DNA of 64,000 bases from an uncultured Clostridia bacterium (GCA_948777935.1 CAQDYY010000001.1:248001-312000), one strand, 5' to 3'; positions 9,500 through 18,655 are shown, counted from the first letter of the stretch. The notes: generated by a model not told the origin, from the letters alone. A program made the numbers and translations.

Positions 9500-9794
9500 T
9501 TGTATCTTTGGTAATGTTTTCTGCTGTATAGAGTGTTGCCTTTTTATTGGCTACTTTTATTATTAAATTATCAGAAAAGTATGTTCCATCATTAAGAATA
9601 CAAACTGTTTGACCTGCTTGCCTGTCTTTTAACCAGTCTAATGTTTTCTCTATAGAATCCCACTTTTCCATTTTTTTAGCAATTAACTTTGGATCGGCGC
9701 GATAAATTCGTAATGTACCTTTCCGAATAATTGCAATTTCGCCTCTTCCAAGGCTATACACTCCGTTCACAATATCCGCTATTTTTGATCCCAT
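9483..9794 (-). CDS. hypothetical protein with an in-frame CGG (solo cassette)
   Basis: 103 residues from MGSKIADIVNGVYSLGRGEIAIIRKG; AAAGGAGATT precedes the ATG. No membrane segment, and the fold is not recognised. Codon 24 is CGG (9723-9725), read as Arg in the open frame; a +1 shift there would stop translation about 13 codons later. Codon use (GCG, CGC, GCC, GAC) differs from neighbours, it has its own promoter and terminator, and it may be a recent arrival. Confidence 0.65.
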   Translation of the reverse strand: MGSKIADIVNGVYSLGRGEIAIIRKGTLRIYRADPKLIAKKMEKWDSIEKTLDWLKDRQAGQTVCILNDGTYFSDNLIIKVANKKATLYTAENITKDTKGILL

Positions 9795-9843
9795 ATTAGA
9801 ATCTCCTTTCGTAATTAATACAAACAAATTTATAGTTACCTTT

Positions 9844-9872
9844 ATTATATCATATTAACATAAAATCTGCAA
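9844..9872 (-). promoter_or_regulatory. promoter of the 103-residue gene
   Basis: Minus strand TTGCAG (9867-9872), 17-base spacer, TATAAT (9844-9849) with an upstream TG (extended -10). The TTATGTTAAT...ATGATATAAT core resembles the promoters at 17154 and 17509. Confidence 0.65.
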
Positions 9873-9878
9873 ATGGAT

Positions 9879-11264
9879 TTATTGCAAAAATGCATTATAT
9901 CCTTTATATGCACAATATACATCAAATTTTGAGGTTACCTCATATGGCGCATGCATTGATAAGACTGGAACTCCACAATCAATAACATCCATTCCTTTAT
10001 TTGCTAGAATGTATGCGATAGTTCCCCCACCACCTACATCTACTTTTCCAAGTTCAGATACTTGATATGGTACATTTGCTTCTTCAAATATTTTTCTTAC
10101 TTCTGCAACATATTCAGCATTAGCATCAGATGCACCAGATTTTCCTCTTGCACCAGTATATTTATTAAGCCCTATTCCATGTCCAATTTGTGCAGCATTG
10201 TTTTTTTCTGAAACAGATGCATACATTGGGTCTAAACCTGCATCAACATCTGCTGATAACATTTTAGAATTACAAAATACTTTTTCTAATGCATTTGGTT
10301 TATTTTCATTCTTTTTATTTAATAATTCAGAAACAAAATAATCAAATACATGTGATTCCATTCCTGTATTTCCTACACTACCTATTTCTTCTTTATCTGA
10401 TAAGATGCATACAGCAGTTTTATCTGGATTTTGTACATCTAATATAGCACGTACTGAAGTATATGCACAAACACGGTCATCTTGTCCATATGCTGCTACC
10501 ATACTTCTATCAAAGCCTAAACTTCTTGCACGAAATGCTGGTACTACTTCTAGTTCAGAACTTACAAAATCTATTTCTTTCATACCGTATTTTTCGTTTA
10601 ATAACATTAATATATTTAGTTTAATTTTTTCACTAATTTCTTTATCTTCTTCTGGAATACTTCCTACTAAAAGATTTAAGTCTTCACCATTAATTCCATC
10701 TTTTAGTTTTTTATCCATTTGGTCTTGTGCTAAATGTGGTAATAAGTCTGTAATAGTAAATATTGGGTCATTTTCATCTTCACCAATTGAAATTTCTACT
10801 TTTTCTCCATTTGATTTTACAATTACACCATGTAATGCAAGTGGAATTGTTGTCCATTGGTATTTTTTAATACCACCATAATAGTGTGTTTTTAAATAAG
10901 CAAATCCGTTGTCTTCATATAAAGGATTTGGTTTTAAATCTAATCTTGGTGAATCTATATGTGCACCTAAAACATTTATACCTTCTTCTAATGATCTATT
11001 TCCTATTACTGCTATATACATACTTTTATCATGATTTATATAGTAGACTTTATCTCCTTGTGCTAATGTTTCTTTTTCACAAATATTGCAAAATCCATTT
11101 TCTTTTAACATCTTTTCTACAAAATGTACTGCCTCTCTTTCTGTTTTTACTTTATTTAAAAAATAAATGTATTCATCTGAAAACTTAAATATTTTTTCCT
11201 TACTTTCCTCTGAAATATTTTTCCAACCTGTTTCTTTTTTGTTAAATAATTCTTCTTTGTTCAT
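9879..11264 (-). CDS. M18-family aminopeptidase
   Basis: Dinuclear zinc aminopeptidase, cytosolic, removing N-terminal residues from peptides. 461 residues from MNKEELFNKKETG (AGGAGG precedes the ATG). Metal-ligand and catalytic motifs in order: HIDSPRLDLKP, DKEEIGS(V)GNTG, DVDAGLDPMY, GASDANAEY and the C-terminal SMHAPYEV, the full M18 set. A longer open frame to 11333 has no ribosome site. It follows ychF on the same strand. Confidence 0.93.
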   Translation of the reverse strand: MNKEELFNKKETGWKNISEESKEKIFKFSDEYIYFLNKVKTEREAVHFVEKMLKENGFCNICEKETLAQGDKVYYINHDKSMYIAVIGNRSLEEGINVLGAHIDSPRLDLKPNPLYEDNGFAYLKTHYYGGIKKYQWTTIPLALHGVIVKSNGEKVEISIGEDENDPIFTITDLLPHLAQDQMDKKLKDGINGEDLNLLVGSIPEEDKEISEKIKLNILMLLNEKYGMKEIDFVSSELEVVPAFRARSLGFDRSMVAAYGQDDRVCAYTSVRAILDVQNPDKTAVCILSDKEEIGSVGNTGMESHVFDYFVSELLNKKNENKPNALEKVFCNSKMLSADVDAGLDPMYASVSEKNNAAQIGHGIGLNKYTGARGKSGASDANAEYVAEVRKIFEEANVPYQVSELGKVDVGGGGTIAYILANKGMDVIDCGVPVLSMHAPYEVTSKFDVYCAYKGYNAFLQ

Positions 11265-11298
11265 TATTTTTATTTCCTCCTTTGAATATAAATATATA

Positions 11299-12390
11299 TT
11301 ATACGTTAAAACGAAATAGAACAATATCTCCATCTTGCATAATATATTCTTTTCCTTCTAAACGTAATAATCCTTTTTCTTTTACTGCATTCATAGAACC
11401 TTCTCGCATTAAATCATCATATGATACTACTTCTGCACGAATAAATCCTCTTTGTATATCTGAATGTATTTTTCCTGCTGCTTCTGGTGCTTTTGTCTCT
11501 TTTTTTATTGTCCATGCACGAACTTCTGGTTCTCCTGCTGTTAAAAAGCTCATTAAACCTAACAAATCATAGCTTGCTTTTATTACTTTATCAAGTCCAG
11601 ATTCTTCTAGTCCTAATGCTTCTAACATTTCTGTTTTATCATTATCTTCTAAACTTGCTAATTCTTCTTCTATTTTTACACATAATGGAATTACTTTAGC
11701 ATTTTCACTTTTTGCATATTCTTTTACTTTTAATACATTTGCATCTAATTCAGCATTTCCTAATTGTTCTTCTAATACATTTGCTATATATAGTATTGGC
11801 TTTAATGTTAATAAAAATGCATCTTTTATTAAATCTTTTTCTTCTTCTAATAAATCTAGTGTTCTTGCAGATTTTCCTTCTTCTAATGTTTTCTTTATTT
11901 TTTCTAATAAATCTATTTCAATTTGCACTTTTTTATCTGCTTTTACTTGTTTTCTTGCTCTATCTAATCTTTTTTCTATTGTTTCTATATCTGCAAAAAT
12001 TAATTCTAAATTTATTGTTTCTATATCACGTAATGGGTCAATATTTCCATCAACATGTACTACATTTGGATCTTCAAAACAACGTACTACTTCTACTATG
12101 CTATCTACTTCACGAATATGAGATAAGAACTTATTTCCAAGCCCTTCTCCCTTACTTGCACCTTTTACAAGACCTGCAATATCTACAAACTCTATAATTG
12201 CATGTGTTGTTTTTTCTGGATGATACATTTCGGTTAATTTGTCTAGTCTTTCATCTGGGACTGGTACAACTCCTACATTTGGCTCAATTGTACAAAATGG
12301 ATAATTAGCACATTCAGCTCCTGCTTTAGTAATAGCATTAAACATAGTACTTTTTCCTACATTTGGAAGCCCTACAATACCTATTTTCAC
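11299..12390 (-). CDS. ychF: Obg-family ATPase/GTPase YchF
   Basis: Translation-associated P-loop NTPase. 363 residues beginning (GTG) KIGIVGLPNVGKSTMFNAI. The GLPNVGKST P-loop, DIAGLVKGASKGEGLGN and NVLEEQLG (NxxE in place of NKxD, giving ATP preference) are visible, and the TGS-like C-terminus ends in MQDGDIVLFRFNV. The GTG at 12390 follows AAGGAG at eight bases; the longer frame to 12462 is AT-rich leader. Confidence 0.95.
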   Translation of the reverse strand: MKIGIVGLPNVGKSTMFNAITKAGAECANYPFCTIEPNVGVVPVPDERLDKLTEMYHPEKTTHAIIEFVDIAGLVKGASKGEGLGNKFLSHIREVDSIVEVVRCFEDPNVVHVDGNIDPLRDIETINLELIFADIETIEKRLDRARKQVKADKKVQIEIDLLEKIKKTLEEGKSARTLDLLEEEKDLIKDAFLLTLKPILYIANVLEEQLGNAELDANVLKVKEYAKSENAKVIPLCVKIEEELASLEDNDKTEMLEALGLEESGLDKVIKASYDLLGLMSFLTAGEPEVRAWTIKKETKAPEAAGKIHSDIQRGFIRAEVVSYDDLMREGSMNAVKEKGLLRLEGKEYIMQDGDIVLFRFNV

Positions 12391-12488
12391 TTCTATTCTC
12401 TCCTTATTTCTATTTTTATTCTTAACGAAAATTATTATATCACTGTTTTTTTTATTTTCCAATAGTTTATATAAGAAATTTTTAAAGG

Positions 12489-12524
12489 CACGCGAAAAGA
12501 CCCATTACTGGGTCTTTTCGCGTG
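12489..12524 (-). terminator. long hairpin formed partly by coding sequence
   Basis: A perfect 15-base stem CACGCGAAAAGACCC / GGGTCTTTTCGCGTG. The 5' arm encodes the last residues of the 138-residue gene and the loop holds its TAA. The T tail is weak. Confidence 0.65.
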
Positions 12525-12921
12525 CGATACGAAGTACTTCCTCTGCTTTTTCCTTGGTTTCAAAAACTGCCAAAATCAATATTCCATACTCATCCTTTAA
12601 TGGTAATCCTGCCGATATAAGCTTATTTACTTTTCCAATTTCTGCTATTTTTTGCCGAATCATTATAACTTCACTGATGTCACCAGATAATTTTAAAGCA
12701 ATAGCATGTCCAGTCTCTTTGCCATTCGACATGAGTAAAAATATGTTTTGATCCATTTCTTTTTCAAAGAGAAAAGCAAGCACCGTCTCTTCTTGATTTG
12801 CTACCTCTGCTTCAAGTAAAACTTTCATATCTTTACCATATGCAGCTTGTTTGCAAATGCCTACTCCATTTGTATTTACCCGTACACATGCGGGATATCC
12901 GTATTCTTCGATTTTCAACAT
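12505..12921 (-). CDS. hypothetical protein with two in-frame CGG codons (solo cassette)
   Basis: 138 residues, alpha/beta in pattern, soluble, no recognised motif. AAGGAGGG lies before the ATG. CGG is codon 14 (12880-12882) and codon 89 (12655-12657), each in frame as Arg; shifting at codon 14 would end the product after about 16 more codons. Base use is richer in G and C than neighbours. It has its own promoter and a long terminator, like the other solo genes. Confidence 0.65.
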   Translation of the reverse strand: MLKIEEYGYPACVRVNTNGVGICKQAAYGKDMKVLLEAEVANQEETVLAFLFEKEMDQNIFLLMSNGKETGHAIALKLSGDISEVIMIRQKIAEIGKVNKLISAGLPLKDEYGILILAVFETKEKAEEVLRIAREKTQ

Positions 12922-12979
12922 AAGAAAACCCTCCTTCTACTTTTTTTATTTTTTTACGCTTTATTGCATTTATACTATA

Positions 12980-13008
12980 ATTATATCACATTTATGTAAA
13001 TTTGTAAA
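12980..13008 (-). promoter_or_regulatory. promoter of the 138-residue gene
   Basis: TTTACA (13003-13008), 17-base spacer containing ACATAAATGT, TATAAT (12980-12985). Nearly the same sequence drives the gene at 22789 (promoter 23540-23568). Confidence 0.65.
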
Positions 13009-13026
13009 ATAGAATGAACATAAAAA

Positions 13027-13098
13027 AACAACTTACAAAGTATATTTCGTAAGATATTTTTTATGGAGCGTTTTAGGAGGTTATTTGCTAAAAAATCT
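13027..13098. repeat. dispersed ~70-bp intergenic repeat, copy 1
   Basis: Shares AACTTAC...TATATTTCGTAAG and then GGAGCGTTTTAGGAGGTTAT plus TTGC.AAAAAATC with 27749-27820. The first part forms a hairpin, imperfect here. No open frame. The rest of 12922-13177 holds only the promoter above and AT-rich sequence. Confidence 0.6.
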
Positions 13099-13177
13099 AG
13101 TACTATATTTGGTGTGCGAACTTTTGTTTTGAAATCTATTGACTTCTATTCTTAATACTCATATGACCATTTAACTA

Positions 13178-14194
13178 TTAACAGATATTTCTGTCTATAA
13201 ATGTATTTAAATCAATTTCTCCACCTTTATCAAGTATATTTACTTCCTTATATTTGCATAAGTCAAAATCATAGATTTCTTTTACTTTACCTGTTACATG
13301 TTGGAAAAATTTAGCAACATCCTTATCAGTAGTATTAGATTCTGTCCTAAATTGCATATTCCCATCTGGACTAAATGTTGCACCATTTACATTAATGTTT
13401 ATAGAAGGGTTTTCTAAAAGCACCCCCTTCATCGCTTTTCCAACATGATTTCTTATATGACGATTGGCAAAAAAACTTCCTGCATTACCTTCTGCATAAT
13501 CTATTTTCAATGCTTCTTTTCTGTGTTCTATTTGAGCATTATAAAGTCTGTTAACTTTTTCTTTTCCTATATAATCTGCTTTTAATACAATTTCTTTTAC
13601 AAAGTACTTTGTCTTTATTTTATTTGCTTGTTTTAAAAAGCTATCCCTAATACCAAAAAAATTATCATCTGGAATTAGCTCTATAAAATTTCCAATTTCG
13701 AAATCATAGACAACTATTTTTTTTACAAAATCAGAGAAATGTTTTGAGTAATCTTTATCAATTACACTTGGATAACTTGAATTTCCAACAACTCCCCCTC
13801 CAACAACACCTGGTATACCTGTCAATGGTGAAAAATCATATCCCATCTCTTTTGTATAGTTAACAAGTGCACTTACTGTAAGATTAGATGTTACGATAAA
13901 TTCTTCTGTTTCTCGTTTAAATTTTATTTTGGGATTTTTTATATCTACATCTATAAATAAACCATCATATCCATTAGATGTTATGTATAAATTTGTATGT
14001 AAACCGTAAATTCTAAAAGGCATATCGTTTTTATACATTTTATGCAATACTTTTAAATCTTCATCTAAACTGTCATCAAAAGCTAATTGATAATATCCTT
14101 TTGCTTTTCCTGCTTTTTTCTTATAAAGCTGCTTATTCTGTAAGTCATAATCATATTCCACTTTACGAGAAAAACTATCTAATAATTCTTTCAT
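13178..14194 (-). CDS. MurB-like FAD reductase
   Basis: 338 residues related to UDP-N-acetylenolpyruvoylglucosamine reductase, the flavoenzyme of UDP-MurNAc synthesis. Visible are the FAD-binding stretch YGLHTNLYI, PLTGIPGVVGGGVVGN (compare the MurB GIPGxxGG motif), and EGNAGSFFANR (MurB GNAGSFF with the catalytic Ser). The C-terminus GATFSPDGNMQFR departs from standard MurB, so it may be a paralogue with another substrate. GAGGA precedes the ATG. Confidence 0.75.
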   Translation of the reverse strand: MKELLDSFSRKVEYDYDLQNKQLYKKKAGKAKGYYQLAFDDSLDEDLKVLHKMYKNDMPFRIYGLHTNLYITSNGYDGLFIDVDIKNPKIKFKRETEEFIVTSNLTVSALVNYTKEMGYDFSPLTGIPGVVGGGVVGNSSYPSVIDKDYSKHFSDFVKKIVVYDFEIGNFIELIPDDNFFGIRDSFLKQANKIKTKYFVKEIVLKADYIGKEKVNRLYNAQIEHRKEALKIDYAEGNAGSFFANRHIRNHVGKAMKGVLLENPSININVNGATFSPDGNMQFRTESNTTDKDVAKFFQHVTGKVKEIYDFDLCKYKEVNILDKGGEIDLNTFIDRNIC

Positions 14195-14320
14195 TTAATC
14201 CTCCTCAAATAATAAATTTACAAGTATTAATCAAAATACAACTAATAATACAATGCTTTATATTAAATAAATATAAACATTATATAGTATTTCAAATATA
14301 AAATATTTCTTTTTCAATAA

Positions 14321-14355
14321 AAGGTATTAAAAAAAAATTAACCTTTGCAGTTGAT
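14321..14355 (-). terminator. terminator after tRNA-Thr(GGT)
   Basis: Minus strand: TCAACTGCAAAGGTTAA hairpin followed by a T run. A similar arrangement follows the other tRNA-Thr at 30870-30890. Confidence 0.55.
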
Positions 14356-14393
14356 TTAGAAATCGTTTCGTCTGGTGCGACGATTTTACTTAA

Positions 14394-14469
14394 TGGAGCT
14401 ACTAACGGGAATCGAACCCGTGACCTCTACCTTACCAAGGTAGCACTCTACCGACTGAGCTATAGTAGC
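14394..14469 (-). tRNA. tRNA-Thr(GGT)
   Basis: 76 nt with encoded CCA. Acceptor GCTACTA/TAGTAGC is fully paired, anticodon stem CTACC/GGTAG, loop TTGGTAA with anticodon GGT (reads ACC/ACT), T arm ACGGG-TTCGATT-CCCGT. Confidence 0.95.
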
Positions 14470-14505
14470 ATGTTTTATTTTACTTCTTGCATTTGTTTTA
14501 GTTTT

Positions 14506-14611
14506 CTATAAGCTGTCGTGCTTCGCACAGCTTCACTTCGTTACGCATACTGACGCTGTAAGTCGTTTCACTCCAACAGCCTCAGCATCTACCGACTTAA
14601 GCTATAGTAGC
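14506..14611 (-). repeat. tRNA-derived element beside tRNA-Thr(GGT)
   Basis: About 106 bases, upstream of the tRNA. The first 12 bases, GCTACTATAGCT, equal the 5' end of the adjacent tRNA and the D-loop region nearly so; the far end (AGCTTATAG) can pair with the start. Between lie conserved hairpins. The companion element is at 31041-31142. It is not a functional tRNA: there is no proper anticodon or T arm. Confidence 0.6.
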
Positions 14612-14697
14612 ATATTTATTTTACAAATTTCATTATATGTGTTACAATTGCTTTTGTCAATATTTTAGTAAAATTTATCATAGAAAGGATTATAAAA

Positions 14698-15441
14698 ATG
14701 GCAAAGTTTAAACATAAATTTGAAATTGGTTTTCGTGATGTTGGAAAAAGTAATACTCTTACTAATAAAGGTTTAATTGGCTTTTTAGAGGATATTGCTG
14801 GTATGCATTCAAATCAAGTTGGTTTTGGGTTAAATAATATTGATAATACTGGACTAACTTGGGTATTATTAAATTGGAAGATTCGTATTTTTACAAGACC
14901 TCTTTATGGAGAGTCTATTTATATAAAAACTTGGGCAAGAGATACTATAAAATTTTATACTTTCCGTGATTTTGAAGTATATAACGAAAAAAATGAATTA
15001 GTTGCAATTGCTACTACCAAATGGGTTCTTATGGATGCAAGAACAATGAGCTTAACAAAAATTACAGATGATATTATTGGTAAATATGACCCAGAATCTA
15101 AATGTGTATTTGAGGGTGAACCTGAAATTAATAAATTACTTGTTCCTGATGAATATTCTAATATGACTACCTATACTATTCAAAGGAAAGATATTGATAT
15201 TAATAGGCATGTACATAATACATATTATTTAGATTTTGCATATGAAGTTCTTCCAGAAGAAGTTTATGAAAAAGATAATTTTGATAATTTTGAGATTCTT
15301 TATAAAAAGGAAACAAAGCTTGGAGAAACTATAAAGTGTTTCTATACAAAACTTGATAATTCACACTATGTTGTAATGAAAACAGAAGATGAAAAAGCAA
15401 TCCATTGTGTTGTTAGATTAGATGAATGTTTAAAGGAGTAA
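14698..15441 (+). CDS. acyl-ACP thioesterase
   Basis: FatA-type hydrolase with two hotdog folds that releases fatty acids from acyl carrier protein. 247 residues. Typical stretches are NKGLIGFLEDIAGMHS, GLTWVLLNWKI, WARD, TKWVLMDARTMSLTKI and, in the second hotdog, DIDINRHVHNTYYLDFA (Asn/His catalytic region). GAAAGGA precedes the ATG. Six bases separate it from rqcH, so they are co-transcribed. Confidence 0.9.
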   Translation: MAKFKHKFEIGFRDVGKSNTLTNKGLIGFLEDIAGMHSNQVGFGLNNIDNTGLTWVLLNWKIRIFTRPLYGESIYIKTWARDTIKFYTFRDFEVYNEKNELVAIATTKWVLMDARTMSLTKITDDIIGKYDPESKCVFEGEPEINKLLVPDEYSNMTTYTIQRKDIDINRHVHNTYYLDFAYEVLPEEVYEKDNFDNFEILYKKETKLGETIKCFYTKLDNSHYVVMKTEDEKAIHCVVRLDECLKE

Positions 15442-15447
15442 TTTACT

Positions 15448-17167
15448 ATGGCTTTTGATGGAATAGTAACAAAACAAGTTGTAAAGGAATTAGATAACTT
15501 ACTTATAGGTGGAAAAATAAATAAAGTTTATCAGCCAAATAAAAATGAAGTTTTATTTGGCATTTATGCTAATGGCAAAAATTATACTTTATTAGTTAAT
15601 ATTGATTCTAACCAGTGTCGTATTCATTTAACTAATTTTCAAAAGCGTAATCCTCTTAATGCACCAAATTTTTGTATGTTACTTCGTAAGCATTTAATCG
15701 GCATGAAGATAAAATCTTTTGAAACATATGGTTTAGAAAGGATTATTAAGATTGTACTAGAAGGTTATGATGAATTAAATGATTTATCTACTAAAGAAAT
15801 TGTAGTTGAATTAATGGGAAAACATAGTAATATGATTTTATTAAATAGTTCTAATACTATTATTGATAGTATGCGCCACCTTGAAATATCTTCTAATTCA
15901 ACAAGAGATATTATGCCTGCAAGAAAATATGTATTTCCCTCTAACGAAAAACAAGATTTTCTAAACCTAACTAGTTTTAGTGAGTTTTATAATATAATTG
16001 GTCCATATATTGGAAATGAGCCTATTGATAATCTAATTAGTTCCAAATTTACTGGAATTAGTAAGACTCTTGTTTTTCATATCATTGATGCTAATAATAT
16101 TTCAAACACTTCTACCTTAGAAGAGGATTATCATATTATATATAATGCTTTAAACAGATTAACTACATCAAATTTAACTTGTATTGCTATTTCAAATAAA
16201 GACTATGTTATTAAAGAAACAAATGATACTACTTCCCCTATTCAAGTTAATTTATTTTTAGATGAATTTTATCATACCAAGGAATTATCTAAAGAGTTTA
16301 TTAGTTATCGAAATAGTGTATTAAAACTAATACTTAATGAATTAAAAAAATATACTAAACGTTTGGAAAATATGAATGATAAATTAGAAGAGTGTAATAG
16401 AAAAGAACAATATCGTATTTATGGAGAACTTATTACTGCAAACTTATACAAAATAGATGAAAATGAAAACCTAAGTTCTATTTCACTTCCAAACTACTAT
16501 GCAAATAATGAGGAAATTACAATTCCATTAGACAAAAGCATTTCTCCTCATATGAATGCAAAAAAATATTTTAAAAAGTATACAAAATTAAAAAATGCAT
16601 GTGAAATTGTTTCTAAGCAAAAAGAAGAAACTAAACAAGAAATTGATTATATTGAAAGTATTGTATATGAATTGGAAAATGCTAAAACAGTTCCAGATAT
16701 AGATTATATTTATACTGAGTTTTCAGAAAACTTTTTAGGAAAAAATGTATCAGTTTCTCCTAAAAACATGAAAAAGACTAATGTAAAAAAGAAAAAAGAA
16801 GAGGATTTCTCCCCTCTTAAAACTATTATTGATGGATATGAAGTTTTAATACGGAAAAAATAATAAGCAAAATGACTTTTTAACATTAAAGTATGCACAT
16901 TCTAATGACCTATGGTTTCATGTAAAAGATGTTCATGGAAGCCATGTAGTTCTAAAAACAAATGGTGAAGAAATTCCACAAGAGACAATAAATAAATGTG
17001 CTTCTATTTGTGCGTTTTATAGTAAAGCCAAAAACTCTTCTAATGTAGCAGTAGACTATACCTTTATACGCTATGTAAAAAAACCTTCTTCCGCAAAACC
17101 TGGTATGGTTATATATACAAACTATACTACTGTAAATGTAAATCCTACAATTTTTGACTTATGTTAA
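15448..17167 (+). CDS. rqcH: ribosome quality control protein RqcH (NFACT), read through a +1 frameshift
   Basis: About 572 residues. RqcH binds stalled 50S-peptidyl-tRNA and adds alanine tails to rescue products. N-terminal NFACT-N domain (MAFDGIVTKQVVKELDNLLIGGKINKVYQP), HhH and a long coiled coil (about 290-410), then NFACT-R. The frame breaks at the NFACT-R signature: gtt tta ata CGG aaa aaa taa. Skipping C gives I-G-K-N-N-K-Q-N-D-F-L-T-L-K and 100 further conserved residues (NDLWFHVKDVHGSHVVLK, AVDYTFIRYVKKP). The true stop at 17165 lies inside the promoter of the next gene. A disrupted gene is the alternative, but no other lesion is seen. Confidence 0.9.
16852..16854 (+). other. CGG +1 frameshift site (rqcH)
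   Basis: tta ata (C) gga aaa aat aat aag: skipping the C restores the invariant GKNNKQND motif. Read in frame, two stop codons follow within nine bases. Confidence 0.92.
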
Positions 17168-17182
17168 TGGCTATGATATAAT
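17154..17182 (+). promoter_or_regulatory. SigA promoter inside the end of rqcH
   Basis: TTGACT (17154-17159), 17-base spacer, TATAAT (17177-17182) with extended TG. The -35 is made of the last rqcH codons and the stop lies in the spacer. Confidence 0.75.
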
Positions 17183-17228
17183 TAAACTATACCAAAAACC
17201 GTTAAGATTATATATGGAGGGATACATT

Positions 17229-17420
17229 ATGAATAAAAAGCATCAATATTTTTTAGATGAGCTTACTTTTGGCTATCACCGGCACGCAGAAAGACTTATA
17301 GAACTTGGTCTTAACTGTGACAACATTTCCGAGGCAGAAATTGTTGAGTTTCTTGAGGGATTTTCGAAAGACTTGACAGCTATGCGAACAAGCATCAAAA
17401 AGTATCTGCGTTCTAAGTAA
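17229..17420 (+). CDS. small hypothetical protein with in-frame CGG (solo cassette)
   Basis: 63 residues from MNKKHQYFLDELTFGYHRHAERLIEL, helical, basic C-terminus. GGAGGGA precedes the ATG. Codon 18 is CGG (17280-17282) read as Arg; a +1 shift there ends within about six codons. G+C-richer codons (CAC, GGT, CTG) than neighbours. Own promoter and terminator, and tandem with a second such gene at 17582. Function unknown. Confidence 0.6.
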   Translation: MNKKHQYFLDELTFGYHRHAERLIELGLNCDNISEAEIVEFLEGFSKDLTAMRTSIKKYLRSK

Positions 17421-17437
17421 TCTTAGCTGTATCTTAA

Positions 17438-17470
17438 AAGGCATCCGTTTGTCGGGTGCCTTAGTCTTTT
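17438..17470 (+). terminator. terminator of the 63-residue gene
   Basis: AAGGCATCCG-tttgt-CGGGTGCCTT followed by T-rich sequence. Confidence 0.75.
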
Positions 17471-17508
17471 TAATTCTAATAATACCACTCTAATCGCAAG
17501 CCCAAAAT

Positions 17509-17537
17509 TTGACTTATGTTAAGTAGTATGATATAAT
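17509..17537 (+). promoter_or_regulatory. SigA promoter, near-duplicate of 17154
   Basis: TTGACT (17509-17514), 17-base spacer, TATAAT (17532-17537). TTGACTTATGTTAA and TATGATATAATTA are shared with the promoter at 17154. Confidence 0.75.
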
Positions 17538-17581
17538 TATGCTATACGTTGCGTTAGGATTTAATCAAAGGAGGAATGCAT

Positions 17582-17785
17582 ATGACACATGATGAAAAAG
17601 TCAATTTAGTTAACCGTATTACAGATTCTATAACCTGTGAAGCAGAGTTATTACAGCAGCTTTATCATTCAGTTGTAGCTGACAAGTTAACAACTGTACA
17701 AATCATTGATAAGTTGGAAGAATCTTCACACCGCATTGCGGAAGTGCAAAACAAAATTGAGGCTATAACCAAAGTCAAAGCATAA
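17582..17785 (+). CDS. small helical hypothetical protein (solo cassette)
   Basis: 67 residues (MTHDEKVNLVNRITDSITCEAELLQQLYHS...), predicted helical hairpin, soluble. An ATG two codons earlier (17576) almost touches the AAAGGAGG, so the second ATG with a seven-base spacer is preferred. Preceded by a consensus promoter, followed by a GC-rich hairpin. No recognised family. Confidence 0.6.
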   Translation: MTHDEKVNLVNRITDSITCEAELLQQLYHSVVADKLTTVQIIDKLEESSHRIAEVQNKIEAITKVKA

Positions 17786-17799
17786 TCCTAACCGTATTA

Positions 17800-17835
17800 G
17801 GCGGGCACGTCATATTGTGCCCGCCGTTTCATAAT
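17800..17835 (+). terminator. GC-rich terminator
   Basis: GGCGGGCAC-loop-GTGCCCGCC followed by gtttcataatttt. Confidence 0.7.
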
Positions 17836-17903
17836 TTTAAGAAAAAATTAATTGATATTTTAGAAAAATGCGATATAATGTAATATAAGAGGAAGTGATA
17901 CAA

Positions 17904-18599
17904 ATGAAGTTTATAAAAAGATTAATTATTACAATCCTATTAATTGCTATTATTGCAGTAGGTACAGTTGTATATATGGGATACAGTATGTATAAAGAAG
18001 CTATTACTAAAACATCTATTGCAGAAAGGATAGAAGAAATTAAAAAAGATGAAAACTATGTAAGTTTTAATGATATTTCAGATGATTTTAAACATGCTAT
18101 TGTAGCTGTTGAAGACCACCGTTTTTATACACATAATGGTATTGATATAATTACTACTACTCGTTCTATGTTAGAAAATATAAAAGAAAAAGATATTGTA
18201 GCAGGTGGAAGCACTATTACACAACAATTAGGTAGGCTTTTATATTTCACACAAGAACAACGTTTTACTAGAAAAATTGCAGAACTTTTTGTTGCTTTTG
18301 ACTTAGAAAAAAATTATTCTAAAGATGACATTTTAGAATTATACTGTAATATGATTTATTATGGAGATGGCTATTATGGCATAAGAGAATCTAGCCTTGG
18401 TTATTATAAAAAAGAGCCAAAAGATTTAAGTTTAGCAGAAGCATCTCTTTTAGCAGGTCTTCCAAATGCTCCAAGTGTATATTCCCCAACAAAAAATAAA
18501 GAACTCTCTAGGAAAAGACAATCTGCTGTTTTAAGGCAAATGGTAAAATATGAATACATTTCTGAAGAACAAAAACAAGAAATAGAAAATAGAAACTAA
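17904..18599 (+). CDS. monofunctional GT51 peptidoglycan glycosyltransferase
   Basis: Polymerises lipid II into glycan strands. 231 residues: one N-terminal membrane anchor (about residues 6-28), then the GT51 domain with EDHRFYTHNGID (catalytic Glu), GGSTITQQLGR, RKIAELFVAFDLEKNYSKDDILELYCNMIYYG and SLAEASLLAGLPNAPSVYSP. No transpeptidase domain follows, so it is an MtgA-like enzyme rather than a class A PBP. The ATG at 17904 fits GAGGAAG better than the GTG at 17895. Confidence 0.92.
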   Translation: MKFIKRLIITILLIAIIAVGTVVYMGYSMYKEAITKTSIAERIEEIKKDENYVSFNDISDDFKHAIVAVEDHRFYTHNGIDIITTTRSMLENIKEKDIVAGGSTITQQLGRLLYFTQEQRFTRKIAELFVAFDLEKNYSKDDILELYCNMIYYGDGYYGIRESSLGYYKKEPKDLSLAEASLLAGLPNAPSVYSPTKNKELSRKRQSAVLRQMVKYEYISEEQKQEIENRN

Positions 18600-18625
18600 A
18601 AGAACGTTTAACGGCGTTCTTTTAG
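18597..18625. terminator. bidirectional terminator
   Basis: AAAAGAACG-tttaacg-GCGTTCTTTT between convergent genes. Confidence 0.7.
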
Positions 18626-18655
18626 TTTCTATTTGTTTAATTAGTGAGTTTCTAA

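Noticed and set aside
11487..12197. Leu-rich open frames on the plus strand opposite ychF
   Set aside because: Antisense shadow of a conserved gene; low-complexity Leu/His strings without ribosome sites.
14506..14611. A second tRNA gene next to tRNA-Thr(GGT)
   Set aside because: Only the 5' end and D arm match a tRNA; there is no regular anticodon arm, T arm or CCA end.
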